From JBHGYD01 sp041920415 (GTDB lineage Bacteria; Bacillota; Bacilli; Bacillales; Anoxybacillaceae): a stretch of DNA of 64,000 nucleotides. The stretch is taken from NCBI GenBank assembly GCA_041920415.1, contig JBHGYD010000049.1, forward strand, positions 62,001 to 126,000, given 5' to 3'. A program made the translations under genes and the position numbers. The notes below the pieces were generated by a model. It worked only from the letters and a program-made list of their open reading frames with translations, searched no databases and was not told the DNA's origin. Below, one piece after another: positions 17,690 to 26,320 of this stretch; the first letter of the stretch is position 1; the number at the start of each line of letters is the position of its first letter.

Positions 17690-18403
17690 GTGAAACGAGG
17701 ACAATTACAAAAATACATATTCTTATTTGTTTCGCTCATATTTGTTTTCGTTCTGTTCGGTTGTCAGTCATCGTCTTCGAAAATTCCTGCTGTTGTTGAG
17801 CGAGTCATTGACGGCGATACGTTAAAAGTAAAAATAGGTAATAATAAGGAAGAAACAGTAAGGTTATTGCTGATTGATACACCGGAGTCGGTGCATCCAA
17901 CAAAGCCGGTACAGCCATTTGGGCTTGAGGCAAGCCAATATGTAAAAACATTATTGCCACCTGGAACAAAGGTTCAGCTTGAGTTGGATGTCAGAGAGCG
18001 GGATAAATATGGCCGTCTTCTTGCGTATGTATGGATCGGGGATAGGATGCTGAATGAATTATTATTGGAAAAAGGATATGCGCGCGTTGCTTATGTATTT
18101 GAACCGAATACGAAATACATTGATTCATTCCGTGCCATTCAAGAACAGGCGCGAAAAAAACGGCTGAACATTTGGTCGATTGAAAATTACGCGACCGAAC
18201 AAGGATTTAATGACGAGATCATCCATGAACAGCGAAATGGCGCAACATGTCAAAAACCAATGATTAAAGGAAATATTTCGAAAAACGGGAAGAAAATTTA
18301 TCATGTTCCTGGTAGTCCACAATATAAGGTCACAAAGGCAGAAATCATGTTTTGTACGGAAGCAGAAGCGAAAGCCGCTGGATTCCGTCCGCCATCTCGT
18401 TAG
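17690..18403 (+). CDS. secreted thermonuclease-like lipoprotein
   Basis: A 237-residue Staphylococcal-nuclease-domain protein. The N-terminal helix ends in LFGC, a lipobox, so it should be a membrane-anchored lipoprotein outside the cell. The SNase core holds ERVIDGDTLKV, VRLLLIDTPES (catalytic Arg and Glu neighbourhood) and ERDKYGRLLAYVW with a second catalytic Arg. A C-terminal extension of about 50 residues carries two cysteines and IKGNISKNGKKIYHVPGSP...FCTEAEAKAAGFRP, a tail also seen on other secreted Bacillus nucleases. It uses a GTG start after AAGGAGGG. Likely roles are nucleic-acid scavenging or DNA processing at the surface. Confidence 0.88.
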   Translation: MKRGQLQKYIFLFVSLIFVFVLFGCQSSSSKIPAVVERVIDGDTLKVKIGNNKEETVRLLLIDTPESVHPTKPVQPFGLEASQYVKTLLPPGTKVQLELDVRERDKYGRLLAYVWIGDRMLNELLLEKGYARVAYVFEPNTKYIDSFRAIQEQARKKRLNIWSIENYATEQGFNDEIIHEQRNGATCQKPMIKGNISKNGKKIYHVPGSPQYKVTKAEIMFCTEAEAKAAGFRPPSR

Positions 18404-18489
18404 CGATGAGTTTTACACAAGCGACTAACGGAATAGAGAGAAGGATACAATATGCTTGGTGAAATTCTTCTCTATGGACGGTGGTTACG

Positions 18490-20430
18490 ATGCGAAAGAG
18501 GTATGTCGTTATAATAGCGGTGCTTCTATTACTCATTGGAGGGGGCATGCTGTACCATTCGAACTTTGAGTACGCTCTATTGCCAGAGGAAAACGATATA
18601 AAGCAATATAAAGCGAATGAGCAGAAAGGGTTTGATATTTGGGGAAAATGGGTCAGTCAGCACGAAAGTCGTATTCAAAAACTGTCAACAAACAGAAAGA
18701 AAACTCTCTTTTCTCCAGAACAAGGAGCTATCCCTATCGATGAGCGCCTTTTAAAATTAGGACGCGAAGTATTTTATAAGGAAACATTTGGGAATGAAGT
18801 ATTTTTGACCGATATTATGGGGATTATCGATGGCCCATTAACCATCGGGAACATGGCTAAAGCGATTCTTGACTTGAAGGGAAAGGGAACAACAAATTTA
18901 CAAGTCGAGTTAGCAGAAGATATTACGATTGGAGACCGAACGTATAAAAAAGGCGAGAAAATTGATACAGGTATTGATGTTCCGAAAGGAGCTTATTCCC
19001 CTCTAGGAATGCCGGTTGTTTGGAACGATGGGAAAATTCGCGTCGGCATTAGCTGTGCAGCTTGCCACGCGACTGTTGATCCACATACGAAAAAGGTCAT
19101 TGAAGGCGCTCCGAATAACGATTTAAATGCAGGATTATTAATGGCTTTAGCAACGAACTCCTCCGCCTATTTTACACATGCCCATATAGAAGGATTGCAA
19201 AAATATATTCATTCACTTGACCGAAAAATCATTGATTCGAAAGGAAAGGAAGCTATTTTACCTGACTCGGAAGCGCTTGAGAAAGAGGTAGATCGAATTT
19301 TTGTCAGTTGGCCGAGGGGGAATTTCGATTCGACGATTGATATGAAAGCCAATCCTTCACAAATTCCTGATTCTTTCACTTTAGGTGATCACCCGTATGG
19401 CTGGAGCGGTTTTGCCGCGGCAGGATCGTTTAACGGATTGACCGCTTTCAGCAATAATGTGCATGCGCAAAACGCGGATTCTCTTGCTCAATCGGAAATT
19501 AGTGAACCATTATTTGGAATAGATAAGGAAGTGTATTTAGGAACGATATTACAAAATGCAGCGAATCCAAAATTTCGATATAAACCGACCACTGAAAGAA
19601 AACCGTCGGAATTTTTTCAATCCGTTGACCCGACCCCTGGTGTAGCAGGAGTCAATCAATTAGTGGCGCCTCCGCAATTTCCAAAAGTATCACTAGTCGC
19701 ACCGGACGGTCTTATTGTGAGTGAAAAAGGCTTTCGTTTTAACGAGCAAAACAATGCGGTAGCTGCCTGGCAAAATACGTTAAATCCTCCATATCCAAAG
19801 AAGCGTCCGACAGCGGAACAAATCGAGCGCGGTCGCGAAGTGTTCGTAAGAGCAGGATGCGTAAGCTGTCATGCCGGAGCGTATTTGACAAATCATCGCG
19901 TCGTTTCCTCGCAGCTCATTGGCACAGAACCTTCGCGTGCCCAAGCGTTAAAGAAAACGGAAAAGGTATTTGGCGAAGCAGTTTTATATGCTCCAGACAC
20001 ACCTGTACCGATTCCAAAAAATGCAAAAGTGTTAAAAGTACCGACGGATCATTTAGACAAAGAGCAAATTCGATTGGCGTTCGCTCATGGCAACTCGCCA
20101 GGAGGATATAAAGTGCCAAGTCTCATCGGACTTTACTGGACAGCCCCTTATCTCCATGATGGTGGTGTAGCAGTAGGACGAAATGGGGAACTTGGTATGT
20201 CAGGTACAGTATTAAAAGGAATCGTCCCAGACCCACGTAATAGTTTGCGGGCGCTGATGGATCGGAAGTTACGGGAGCAGGTGGTTAACGCGAACATATC
20301 AAATAAGCAACTTCAAGATGTGCATGTGAGCGGTGAAGGCCATCGCTATTGGATTGATGAAGCAAGTGGATTTACAAAAGAGGAACAAGAAGCGGTCATT
20401 GACTATTTATTTTCCGTTACTTCGCCGTAA
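18490..20430 (+). CDS. membrane-anchored c-type cytochrome, electron transport protein
   Basis: A 646-residue extracytoplasmic protein with an uncleaved or lipoprotein-like N-terminal helix. Two haem c attachment sites are visible: CAACH near residue 189 and CVSCH near residue 457. The second is followed by a long segment with WTAPYLHDGG, typical of di-haem cytochrome c peroxidase/MauG-like and thiol oxidoreductase (DUF1924/di-haem) proteins. The ATG at 18490 is preferred over GTG 18481 because GGACGGTGG lies just upstream. It follows the nuclease gene by 86 bp. The electron partner and substrate are unknown; such proteins are annotated only as electron transport proteins in Bacillus relatives. 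Confidence 0.75.
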   Translation: MRKRYVVIIAVLLLLIGGGMLYHSNFEYALLPEENDIKQYKANEQKGFDIWGKWVSQHESRIQKLSTNRKKTLFSPEQGAIPIDERLLKLGREVFYKETFGNEVFLTDIMGIIDGPLTIGNMAKAILDLKGKGTTNLQVELAEDITIGDRTYKKGEKIDTGIDVPKGAYSPLGMPVVWNDGKIRVGISCAACHATVDPHTKKVIEGAPNNDLNAGLLMALATNSSAYFTHAHIEGLQKYIHSLDRKIIDSKGKEAILPDSEALEKEVDRIFVSWPRGNFDSTIDMKANPSQIPDSFTLGDHPYGWSGFAAAGSFNGLTAFSNNVHAQNADSLAQSEISEPLFGIDKEVYLGTILQNAANPKFRYKPTTERKPSEFFQSVDPTPGVAGVNQLVAPPQFPKVSLVAPDGLIVSEKGFRFNEQNNAVAAWQNTLNPPYPKKRPTAEQIERGREVFVRAGCVSCHAGAYLTNHRVVSSQLIGTEPSRAQALKKTEKVFGEAVLYAPDTPVPIPKNAKVLKVPTDHLDKEQIRLAFAHGNSPGGYKVPSLIGLYWTAPYLHDGGVAVGRNGELGMSGTVLKGIVPDPRNSLRALMDRKLREQVVNANISNKQLQDVHVSGEGHRYWIDEASGFTKEEQEAVIDYLFSVTSP

Positions 20431-20506
20431 CAGTGTTTTTTGGGATTAGTTAACATGAAAAAAAATGCCTCCCCCGCCCAAACTAATGGGCAAGGGGGGG
20501 GAAAAC

Positions 20507-20644
20507 ATGGGAGAAAAATGTTTTTACTGCGAATGCGAAGAGCAAAAAATGCACTATGTTTCTTTTTACACTTCTAACGAGGAACGCGAGGAAGTGTTAT
20601 GCTCCGAATGCTATAAGGAATGGTTACATGGAATAAAAGGATGA
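20507..20644 (+). CDS. small zinc-ribbon-like protein, 45 residues
   Basis: A short ORF, MGEKCFYCECEEQKMHYV..., with two Cys-x2-Cys pairs (CFYC and CSEC) about 28 residues apart, enough for one zinc-ribbon site. It starts with ATG 7 bases behind GGGGGGG and ends at a TGA just before a terminator. I do not recognise a named family. An upstream stem of CCCCCGCCCA with TGGGC and GGGGG (20471-20501) would hide the ribosome binding site. Confidence 0.65.
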   Translation: MGEKCFYCECEEQKMHYVSFYTSNEEREEVLCSECYKEWLHGIKG

Positions 20645-20650
20645 CGGAAA

Positions 20651-20686
20651 AGCCGCACCTTGCTGTCAAACGGGTGCGGCTCTTTT
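20651..20686. terminator. terminator after the zinc-ribbon ORF
   Basis: AGCCGCACC (20651-20659) pairs with GGTGCGGCT (20673-20681), followed by CTTTT; it overlaps the 3' end of the convergent gene. Confidence 0.8.
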
Positions 20687-21061
20687 GATGAAACTCGGTA
20701 CTTTTATAGACTCGTTTAATTCACTTTTTTCGTCATAAGAACGGTACACAATCGAAGAAGCATCGGATGGGTGAACGCGGATAAAAAGGATGCGCTCCTC
20801 ATTTATTCCATTGGTGTTTCCCTTATTCATGAGTCTCGTTTCCATATACAATGACGCGTTGCCTAGGCGAAGCGAATAAAAACGATACGTAAGACCAAGC
20901 CATGTTTGTTCCATCACCGAAGTGTCAGGGTGCTGTTGAATCATTTGGACGATTTCTGAAAATGATGTTTCCTCTTTTTGAATCAAATCGGTTACGATGT
21001 GAGCAGCTCGTTTCAGCCATCCTTTCCATTTTTCCAACAATGGTTCAGTCGTTTCATTCAT
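20666..21061 (-). CDS. hypothetical protein, 131 residues
   Basis: A soluble protein I do not recognise (MNETTEPLLEKWKGWLKRAAHIV...). It is mixed alpha/beta by eye, without cysteine motifs or membrane segments. A GTG start at 21070 is in frame, but the ATG at 21061 follows AAAGGTGAACGAC and is preferred. It lies downstream of the histidine kinase gene on the same strand, 119 bp away, and might be co-transcribed. Confidence 0.6.
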   Translation of the reverse strand: MNETTEPLLEKWKGWLKRAAHIVTDLIQKEETSFSEIVQMIQQHPDTSVMEQTWLGLTYRFYSLRLGNASLYMETRLMNKGNTNGINEERILFIRVHPSDASSIVYRSYDEKSELNESIKVPSFIKRAAPV

Positions 21062-21179
21062 GTCGTTCACCTTTTTTCATTTTTTATTTTTAATATGACC
21101 TAGCAAAGGAGAACATAAACAATGAGTGGATGGCGTTTTTTGTTCCGTTTGTTGCGATCGCTCTTCTTGGCTTTTGTCT

Positions 21180-22304
21180 TTACTGGTCTTTACTGGTCGG
21201 TTTGGCAGGTAAGGAAACGAAAAAAGAAGTGGTGCGTTCATCCGACGTACACGTAATCTGTCCGTGATGGTCTTCAATAATCTTTTTACAAATATACAAC
21301 CCAATTCCTGTCCCTAGCTTTTTCGTCGTGAAAAACGGTTCGAAAATCGTGTGTAACACTTCTGGAGGAATGGCGGGACCATTATTGGAAATTTTAATGG
21401 TTACATCACCAATGCTCGATGATACATGAATATGGATTCGCCGCGGTTTCTCTTTTTCTTTTACCGCTTCAATCGAGTTTAAGAGAATATTCATAAACAC
21501 TTGTTTCAATTGATCTTTATAGGCCAACACGCTCGCGGTTTTGTCAATCGTCGTCGAAACGTCCACATCTCCATCAACAAAGCTAGGATATAAAAACGCA
21601 AGAATCTCTTCGAATAATTCATAAAGGAAAAAGGGCTCTTTTTCGTGTTCTAACGTTTCTTTTTTTGATACATGAAGAAATTGAGAAATACGGTATTTTA
21701 GTTGTTGTAGCTCATGATCGATAATATCCAAGTATTTTAAATTTGGATGTTCGCATTTCAACAACTGAATAAACCCCATTATCGCCGTTAACGGATTGCG
21801 AAATTCATGAACAAAGCTGGAAGACATTTGTCCAAGCAATGTGAGTCGATCTTTATGGGATTGAGAAATAAATAAATTCTTTTCTTGTATTTCCGCATCT
21901 TTTAATTCTGTATATTTTGTCACCGCATAAAAAGAAAATTGATCAAACAGGTAGTTGATATCATCAATCAACGGCTGGATTTCCTCAACCGGGAGACCTG
22001 ACTTTAGCGCATATCGAATGAGTAAACTTCGACCGAGATTCATGTTATAAATAAACTCACCAATGTTAATATTCGCTTCCGCCCGCTCTTTTGCAATTTT
22101 TTCCGCTAATGTTTGAATGTTGTCTAAACAAAAAGAATGATCCATCGTTTCTTTGACTAATTGAAACACAGCTAACCCATTATGTTCGACTCGATCAATA
22201 TATTTGTCATTGTCGGCAATATACATATGTTTTCGCCAATAGGTGAGAAAATCGGAGAGATTTTCCTCTAAAAATGTAATCAGTTTTTCTACAGAAGACC
22301 CCAA
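21180..22304 (-). CDS. sensor histidine kinase, sporulation-kinase-like
   Basis: A 374-residue cytosolic histidine kinase without membrane segments. Residues 1-130 are an all-alpha sensor segment (FLEENLSDFLTYWRKHM) like the RsbRD_N-type four-helix bundle. The dimerisation domain has the phospho-acceptor His166 in VHEFRNPLTAIMGFIQLL. The ATPase domain shows NILLNSIEAV, ISNNGPAIPPE, FFTTKKLGTGIGLYICKKI. No response regulator is adjacent, which is typical of phosphorelay kinases such as KinC-KinE that feed Spo0F; that role is inference. The start is TTG at 22304, behind GGGGTGA. Confidence 0.8.
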   Translation of the reverse strand: MGSSVEKLITFLEENLSDFLTYWRKHMYIADNDKYIDRVEHNGLAVFQLVKETMDHSFCLDNIQTLAEKIAKERAEANINIGEFIYNMNLGRSLLIRYALKSGLPVEEIQPLIDDINYLFDQFSFYAVTKYTELKDAEIQEKNLFISQSHKDRLTLLGQMSSSFVHEFRNPLTAIMGFIQLLKCEHPNLKYLDIIDHELQQLKYRISQFLHVSKKETLEHEKEPFFLYELFEEILAFLYPSFVDGDVDVSTTIDKTASVLAYKDQLKQVFMNILLNSIEAVKEKEKPRRIHIHVSSSIGDVTIKISNNGPAIPPEVLHTIFEPFFTTKKLGTGIGLYICKKIIEDHHGQITCTSDERTTSFFVSLPAKPTSKDQ

Positions 22305-22464
22305 GTAATTTCACCCCGTTTTTCGTTTCACCATTACCGGTTTGTATGATACAGTCATTATGTAAAAATCTCATTTTATTTCTTATTACTTCCATTATAA
22401 AGAAAACATAGAAATAAGAAAGTAGAATATTGCTAAATTTGTCATTTTATCATGGTCAAAAAAA

Positions 22465-22506
22465 TTAACAATCCTTCACAAATTTCTCACAATATTTGTT
22501 TATAAT
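22465..22506 (+). promoter_or_regulatory. tandem hexamer repeats before a promoter
   Basis: TTAACA (22465), TTCACA (22475) and CTCACA (22486) recur every 10-11 bp, one helical turn, and are followed by TATAAT at 22501. Such spacing is usual for OmpR/PhoB-family binding sites; in B. subtilis PhoP boxes read TT(A/C/T)ACA with 4-5 bp gaps. The downstream operon codes for an OmpR-family regulator, so autoregulation or PhoP control is possible. Confidence 0.5.
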
Positions 22507-22537
22507 AAAATTGTTTTTGGCAAAAAGGGGGGAGACT

Positions 22538-23542
22538 GTGAGACTTGTTTTTTTGCTTATTTTCAGTTTATTCGTTCAGTTGTTAACAGGATGTGAAAAC
22601 AAAACGTTTACACCTATTCCCAAACAGATGAAGGCGCTTATTAGTATCAATATTAAAGATGGGAGCGTTACGTTTTTTGATTTGCAAAAAGAAAAGGTGT
22701 TTACACAGTGGAATCTCGATCAGCCTATCAAAGGTGGAGTATTATTAGAAAATAGAAATGCGTTATTGCTGTATGGAAACGAGCTCGACCGGGCGTATGT
22801 ATATGATCTAGCAACAGGTAAAATCGAAAATGAATGGAAAACAGGGAAGGGAATTGTCAGCGCTCTTGTTTCGAATAACCGGAAACATGTATTTCTTGCT
22901 GATCAACAACAAAAGGCGATACGAATATTTCAAACTGATGGAAAAGAGGTCGGAAAAATCAAAGTAGGAAGTCAACCGCTCAGCTTATTGCAAAACGAGA
23001 CCGGGACACGCTTGTATGTTATTGATTTTCATGATGCGAAAGTCGATGTGATCGATGTTTTCAAACGTCAGGTCATCGATACGTTTTCAGTCCCGAAGTT
23101 TGCGTTCGGGGGATTACTTCGCGAGCATGAACAAGAGCTTTGGGTTGGAGGACATGGTGGTGGCAGTACGGTAGAAACGAAGATACATGTCTATTCATTA
23201 CAAACAGGAAAGCTTGTGAAAACGATCGCTGCTCCCTATATGCCTGTCAGCTTTGTTGAAACAAAACAAGGTATCTTTGGGTTAAGTCATGGTTCAAATA
23301 CAATTCGGAAATGGAATAAAGCAGGGAAGGAAGAGGCTTCGTTAACCGTTGGAGCGAATCCATTTACGATGATTGGGACGAATCGATATCTATATGTAGC
23401 CAGCTATGATAGCGACGAGATTGATGTGGTTGACGAGCGTACATTCCACATTGTTCACCAATACAAAACAGGAAAAGGTCCGTTTCAATTAATGATTCGA
23501 GGAGGAGATGAGGGTGGAAAAGAAAACCGTGTTAGTCGTTGA
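22538..23542 (+). CDS. beta-propeller lipoprotein (YncE-like)
   Basis: A 334-residue exported lipoprotein. A hydrophobic signal ends in LLTGC at the lipobox. The rest is repeated blade-like units such as ISINIKDGSVTFFDLQ, VFLADQQQKAIRIFQTDG, LYVIDFHDAKVDVIDVFKRQVIDTF and LYVASYDSDEIDVVDERTFHIV, fitting a YncE/cytochrome cd1-type propeller. The GTG at 22538 follows AGGGGGGAG; the upstream TTG at 22496 lacks a binding site. The end overlaps the response regulator gene, so the propeller is translated with a two-component system and may sense or buffer its external signal. That link is inference. Confidence 0.78.
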   Translation: MRLVFLLIFSLFVQLLTGCENKTFTPIPKQMKALISINIKDGSVTFFDLQKEKVFTQWNLDQPIKGGVLLENRNALLLYGNELDRAYVYDLATGKIENEWKTGKGIVSALVSNNRKHVFLADQQQKAIRIFQTDGKEVGKIKVGSQPLSLLQNETGTRLYVIDFHDAKVDVIDVFKRQVIDTFSVPKFAFGGLLREHEQELWVGGHGGGSTVETKIHVYSLQTGKLVKTIAAPYMPVSFVETKQGIFGLSHGSNTIRKWNKAGKEEASLTVGANPFTMIGTNRYLYVASYDSDEIDVVDERTFHIVHQYKTGKGPFQLMIRGGDEGGKENRVSR

Positions 23543-24185
23543 CGACGAGGAGGATATGCGATTTTTAGTTTCCATGTACCTAGAAAATTCGGGATTTGCT
23601 TGTCTGCAGGCAAAAGATGGCGAAGAAGCATTGCAAATCGTACAGGAAAAACAAGTTGATTTTATATTGCTTGATATTATGATGCCAAATATGGATGGAT
23701 TTACACTATGCGAACGGATTCGCGAACAATCGGATGTCCCAATCATGTTTTTAACAGCGAGAAGCGACGAATGGGATAAAGTGAAGGGCTTTAAACTTGG
23801 TGGAGATGACTATATCGTGAAGCCGTTTAGCCCCGGTGAATTAATTGCGAGAATTGAAGCAGTCATGCGGCGCACCCATCAAGAGAAAAAGCAGAGTGAA
23901 CTTTCGTTTGGTTCTCTTTCGATTGATGAAAAAGGAAGAAAAGTGACCGTCGAAGGAGAGAGTGTTCTTTTAACATTGAAAGAATTTGATTTGCTCCTTT
24001 TTCTGGCCAAACATCAAGGACAAGTATTTAGCCGTGAAGATTTACTCGTTCGCGTATGGGGATACGACTATGCGGGCAACGCAAGAACGGTCGATACACA
24101 TGTGAAAACGTTGCGTTTAAAGTTAAAACAAGGTGGCCACTTCGTTAAAACGGTATGGGGGATTGGCTATAAGTTTGAGGTGTAA
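23514..24185 (+). CDS. OmpR/PhoB-family response regulator
   Basis: A 223-residue two-domain regulator. The receiver has VLVVDDEEDMRFLV, the phospho-acceptor Asp54 in DFILLDIMMPNMDG, MFLTAR and GGDDYIVKPF with the conserved Lys. The C-terminal winged helix includes LTLKEFDLLLFLAKHQGQVFSREDLLVRVWGYDY and RTVDTHVKTLRLKL, the DNA-recognition helix. A GTG start at 23514 has GGAGGAG at good distance; the ATG at 23508 lies too close to it. It overlaps the propeller lipoprotein gene and sits 3 bp ahead of its kinase gene. The regulon is unknown. Confidence 0.92.
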   Translation: MEKKTVLVVDDEEDMRFLVSMYLENSGFACLQAKDGEEALQIVQEKQVDFILLDIMMPNMDGFTLCERIREQSDVPIMFLTARSDEWDKVKGFKLGGDDYIVKPFSPGELIARIEAVMRRTHQEKKQSELSFGSLSIDEKGRKVTVEGESVLLTLKEFDLLLFLAKHQGQVFSREDLLVRVWGYDYAGNARTVDTHVKTLRLKLKQGGHFVKTVWGIGYKFEV

Positions 24186-24188
24186 TGA

Positions 24189-25595
24189 ATGCGACGAGGG
24201 TCGATGACATTAGTACAAAAAATATGGGTAACGATTAGTATAGGCGTCATTGTAACCGTGTCTTTCTCCTATTTTCTTTTAAATTATTTTTATCAAAATT
24301 TATACGTTGATAAGGTGGAGCAGACGTTAATCGAAGAGGGAAAAAACTTAGCGAGTGATTATCACGGGGGACCGATCACAGAAGAGTACCGAAAGCGGGT
24401 CGAATGGTATAACGAAAAATCGACCGCAGAAATCTTGTTAGTCAATAACCCGCGAGAATTAAGTGCGTGTTTGCCGTTTCAAATTGATTACGATTCATTA
24501 ATTAGCGAATCCGACCGCGCGAAACTTTTAAAAGGAGACATTGTTACAAAAATCGGCTATGAAAAACGGTTTGAGCGCAAAATTATGGGCGTGATCGTAC
24601 CGCTTTTGGATGAACATCGGTTAGAAGGAGTGTTTTATTTATATATTCCGTTAGCGAGCATTCAGGAAATGACGAAAGAAGTGTCGTATATTTGGATTCC
24701 GGTTGCGGTCGTTTTTGTCGTTATTTTGCTCGTTGCCGGGAAAAAAATGGCTGATCGAATTGCTGGACCACTAAAAGAAATGGAACAAGTCGCATACAAA
24801 ATGTCACAAGGAGACTATGAATCCCAAATTCCGATTCATACTAGCGATGAAGTAGGCAGACTTGCGAAAGCATTCAATGTCATGGCGAAGGCCATTTATG
24901 AAGAAGACATGAGAAAACGAGAATTTTTAGCAAATGTTTCGCATGAACTACGCACGCCATTAAGCTATGTCAAAGGATATAGTGAAGCGATTCTGGAAGG
25001 GATAGTCAAAACGAAAGAAGAGGAAACGAAGTACGTAAAGCTTATTCATCGTGAAGCGAGCCGGATGGAGCGGCTTGTCCGCGACTTGCTTGATTTAGCG
25101 CAGTTAGAAGGAAAAAGCGTTCCATTGCAAAAAGTTCCGCTTGCATTTTCTCAAGTGATTGAAGACACATTGGCAAAGTATGAGCCGTTTTTACTTGAAA
25201 AACAACTAACGCTCACGACCGATTTAAACCCGGACATCATTATTGAAGGTGATGCCGATCGGATGGAACAAGTCATTCATAACCTTCTTGATAATGCGAT
25301 TCGTTATACTCCAAAAAGTGGAACGATTCGCGTTCAACTTGAACAAAAAGACGACACCCATTGTCAGCTCATGATTCGCGATTCAGGAAAAGGAATTCCA
25401 AAAGACAAACTTCCATTCCTTGGACAAAGGTTTTTCCGGGTTGATCAAGCGCGAACAAGAGCGGAAGGCGGAACCGGGTTAGGGTTGGCGATTGTCAAAC
25501 AAATCGTTCATCTTCATGACGGAACGCTATCATTTGTAAGTGAAGAAGGACAAGGAACAACGGTCTTTATTCATTTGCCGATTTGGAACGAATAA
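24189..25595 (+). CDS. membrane sensor histidine kinase with HAMP domain
   Basis: A 468-residue kinase with helices at about residues 10-30 and 165-185 enclosing an extracytoplasmic domain of about 130 residues. HAMP follows (ADRIAGPLKEMEQVAYKMSQGDYE). Phospho-acceptor His252 lies in NVSHELRTPLSYVKGYSEAI, the N box in NLLDNAIRYTP, and the G boxes in DSGKGIPKD and GGTGLGLAIVKQI. It is the cognate partner of the regulator coded just upstream, with GAGGTG overlapping that gene's end. The signal is unknown; the co-transcribed propeller lipoprotein and the downstream convergent PepSY protein suggest cell-surface sensing. Confidence 0.92.
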   Translation: MRRGSMTLVQKIWVTISIGVIVTVSFSYFLLNYFYQNLYVDKVEQTLIEEGKNLASDYHGGPITEEYRKRVEWYNEKSTAEILLVNNPRELSACLPFQIDYDSLISESDRAKLLKGDIVTKIGYEKRFERKIMGVIVPLLDEHRLEGVFYLYIPLASIQEMTKEVSYIWIPVAVVFVVILLVAGKKMADRIAGPLKEMEQVAYKMSQGDYESQIPIHTSDEVGRLAKAFNVMAKAIYEEDMRKREFLANVSHELRTPLSYVKGYSEAILEGIVKTKEEETKYVKLIHREASRMERLVRDLLDLAQLEGKSVPLQKVPLAFSQVIEDTLAKYEPFLLEKQLTLTTDLNPDIIIEGDADRMEQVIHNLLDNAIRYTPKSGTIRVQLEQKDDTHCQLMIRDSGKGIPKDKLPFLGQRFFRVDQARTRAEGGTGLGLAIVKQIVHLHDGTLSFVSEEGQGTTVFIHLPIWNE

Positions 25596-25628
25596 AAGAG
25601 GGCAAAAGCCCTCTTTTTCTTTTTTTTA
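25596..25628. terminator. terminator between kinase and PepSY genes
   Basis: AAGAGGGC and GCCCTCTT with a short AAAA loop (25596-25615) are followed by TTTCTTTTTTTT. It serves the plus-strand operon. Confidence 0.85.
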
Positions 25629-26126
25629 CGCAACAAGCGATTTTCGTTTCTTTTTTGATTGTGCTCGTAAAATTTTCATGGACAAATAAATGCCTGTGCC
25701 TGTTAGAATCAAAATACTAATGGAAGCAATATCAAGCATCCATTTTATGTTGACATTTCCTACTTGACCGACATGAAGACCGCGGACAATCGATGCAAAC
25801 TTGTTCGCTTCTTTACTGACAACTGTACCATCTGGCGCAATGGTTACAGTCGTTCCTTTTGCGTCATTGAGTTTTACGACATACATTCCGTGGTTCATGA
25901 CGACCCCTACATCTTTTAAGTCAAAAGCACCGGTTTCGCTTGCTTTTTTCACCGCATCAAGCATCGTTATATGTCCGTCGTGTCCGCTATGTTGTTGATG
26001 CGAATCATGACTAGACCCTCCCATAAGCCATCGTTCCGTCAATAACAAACCTGTCCCCGCTTCGATAAATAAAAAGATCGATGCGATAAGTCCAATCCAA
26101 AGATGAACGTTTCTCGTTTTTTTCAT
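25626..26126 (-). CDS. PepSY-domain membrane protein
   Basis: A 166-residue protein with two membrane helices (VHLWIGLIASIFLFIEAGTGLLL and WMLDIASISILILTGTGIYLSM) around an external PepSY-like segment (TMLDAVKKASETGAFDLKDVGVVMNHGMYVVKLNDAKGTTVTIAPDG). The layout is that of the PepSY_TM family. A His-rich stretch, SHDSHQQHSGHDGH, follows helix 1 and could bind metal. In-frame upstream starts exist to 26162, but the ATG at 26126 follows GGGGGAA and gives MKKTRNVHLW. It lies convergent to the two-component operon. PepSY proteins are often linked to peptidase inhibition or iron/haem uptake; the role here is unknown. Confidence 0.75.
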   Translation of the reverse strand: MKKTRNVHLWIGLIASIFLFIEAGTGLLLTERWLMGGSSHDSHQQHSGHDGHITMLDAVKKASETGAFDLKDVGVVMNHGMYVVKLNDAKGTTVTIAPDGTVVSKEANKFASIVRGLHVGQVGNVNIKWMLDIASISILILTGTGIYLSMKILRAQSKKKRKSLVA

Positions 26127-26320
26127 TGTGTTCCCCCATTTCTTATTCATTCCGTTTTTCACTATAAAATGAAGATGTGTGCAACCAATGAGACTTTCGT
26201 GAAATAGATGTGAAAGATGGAAGTGTTTCGTCCCTAAAGAGGAAACGAAAAAATTGAAAGAATATCATTAAAGCCATATAATCAAAAATAACAATCATAA
26301 GAATAAAGGTTGGGAAAACA

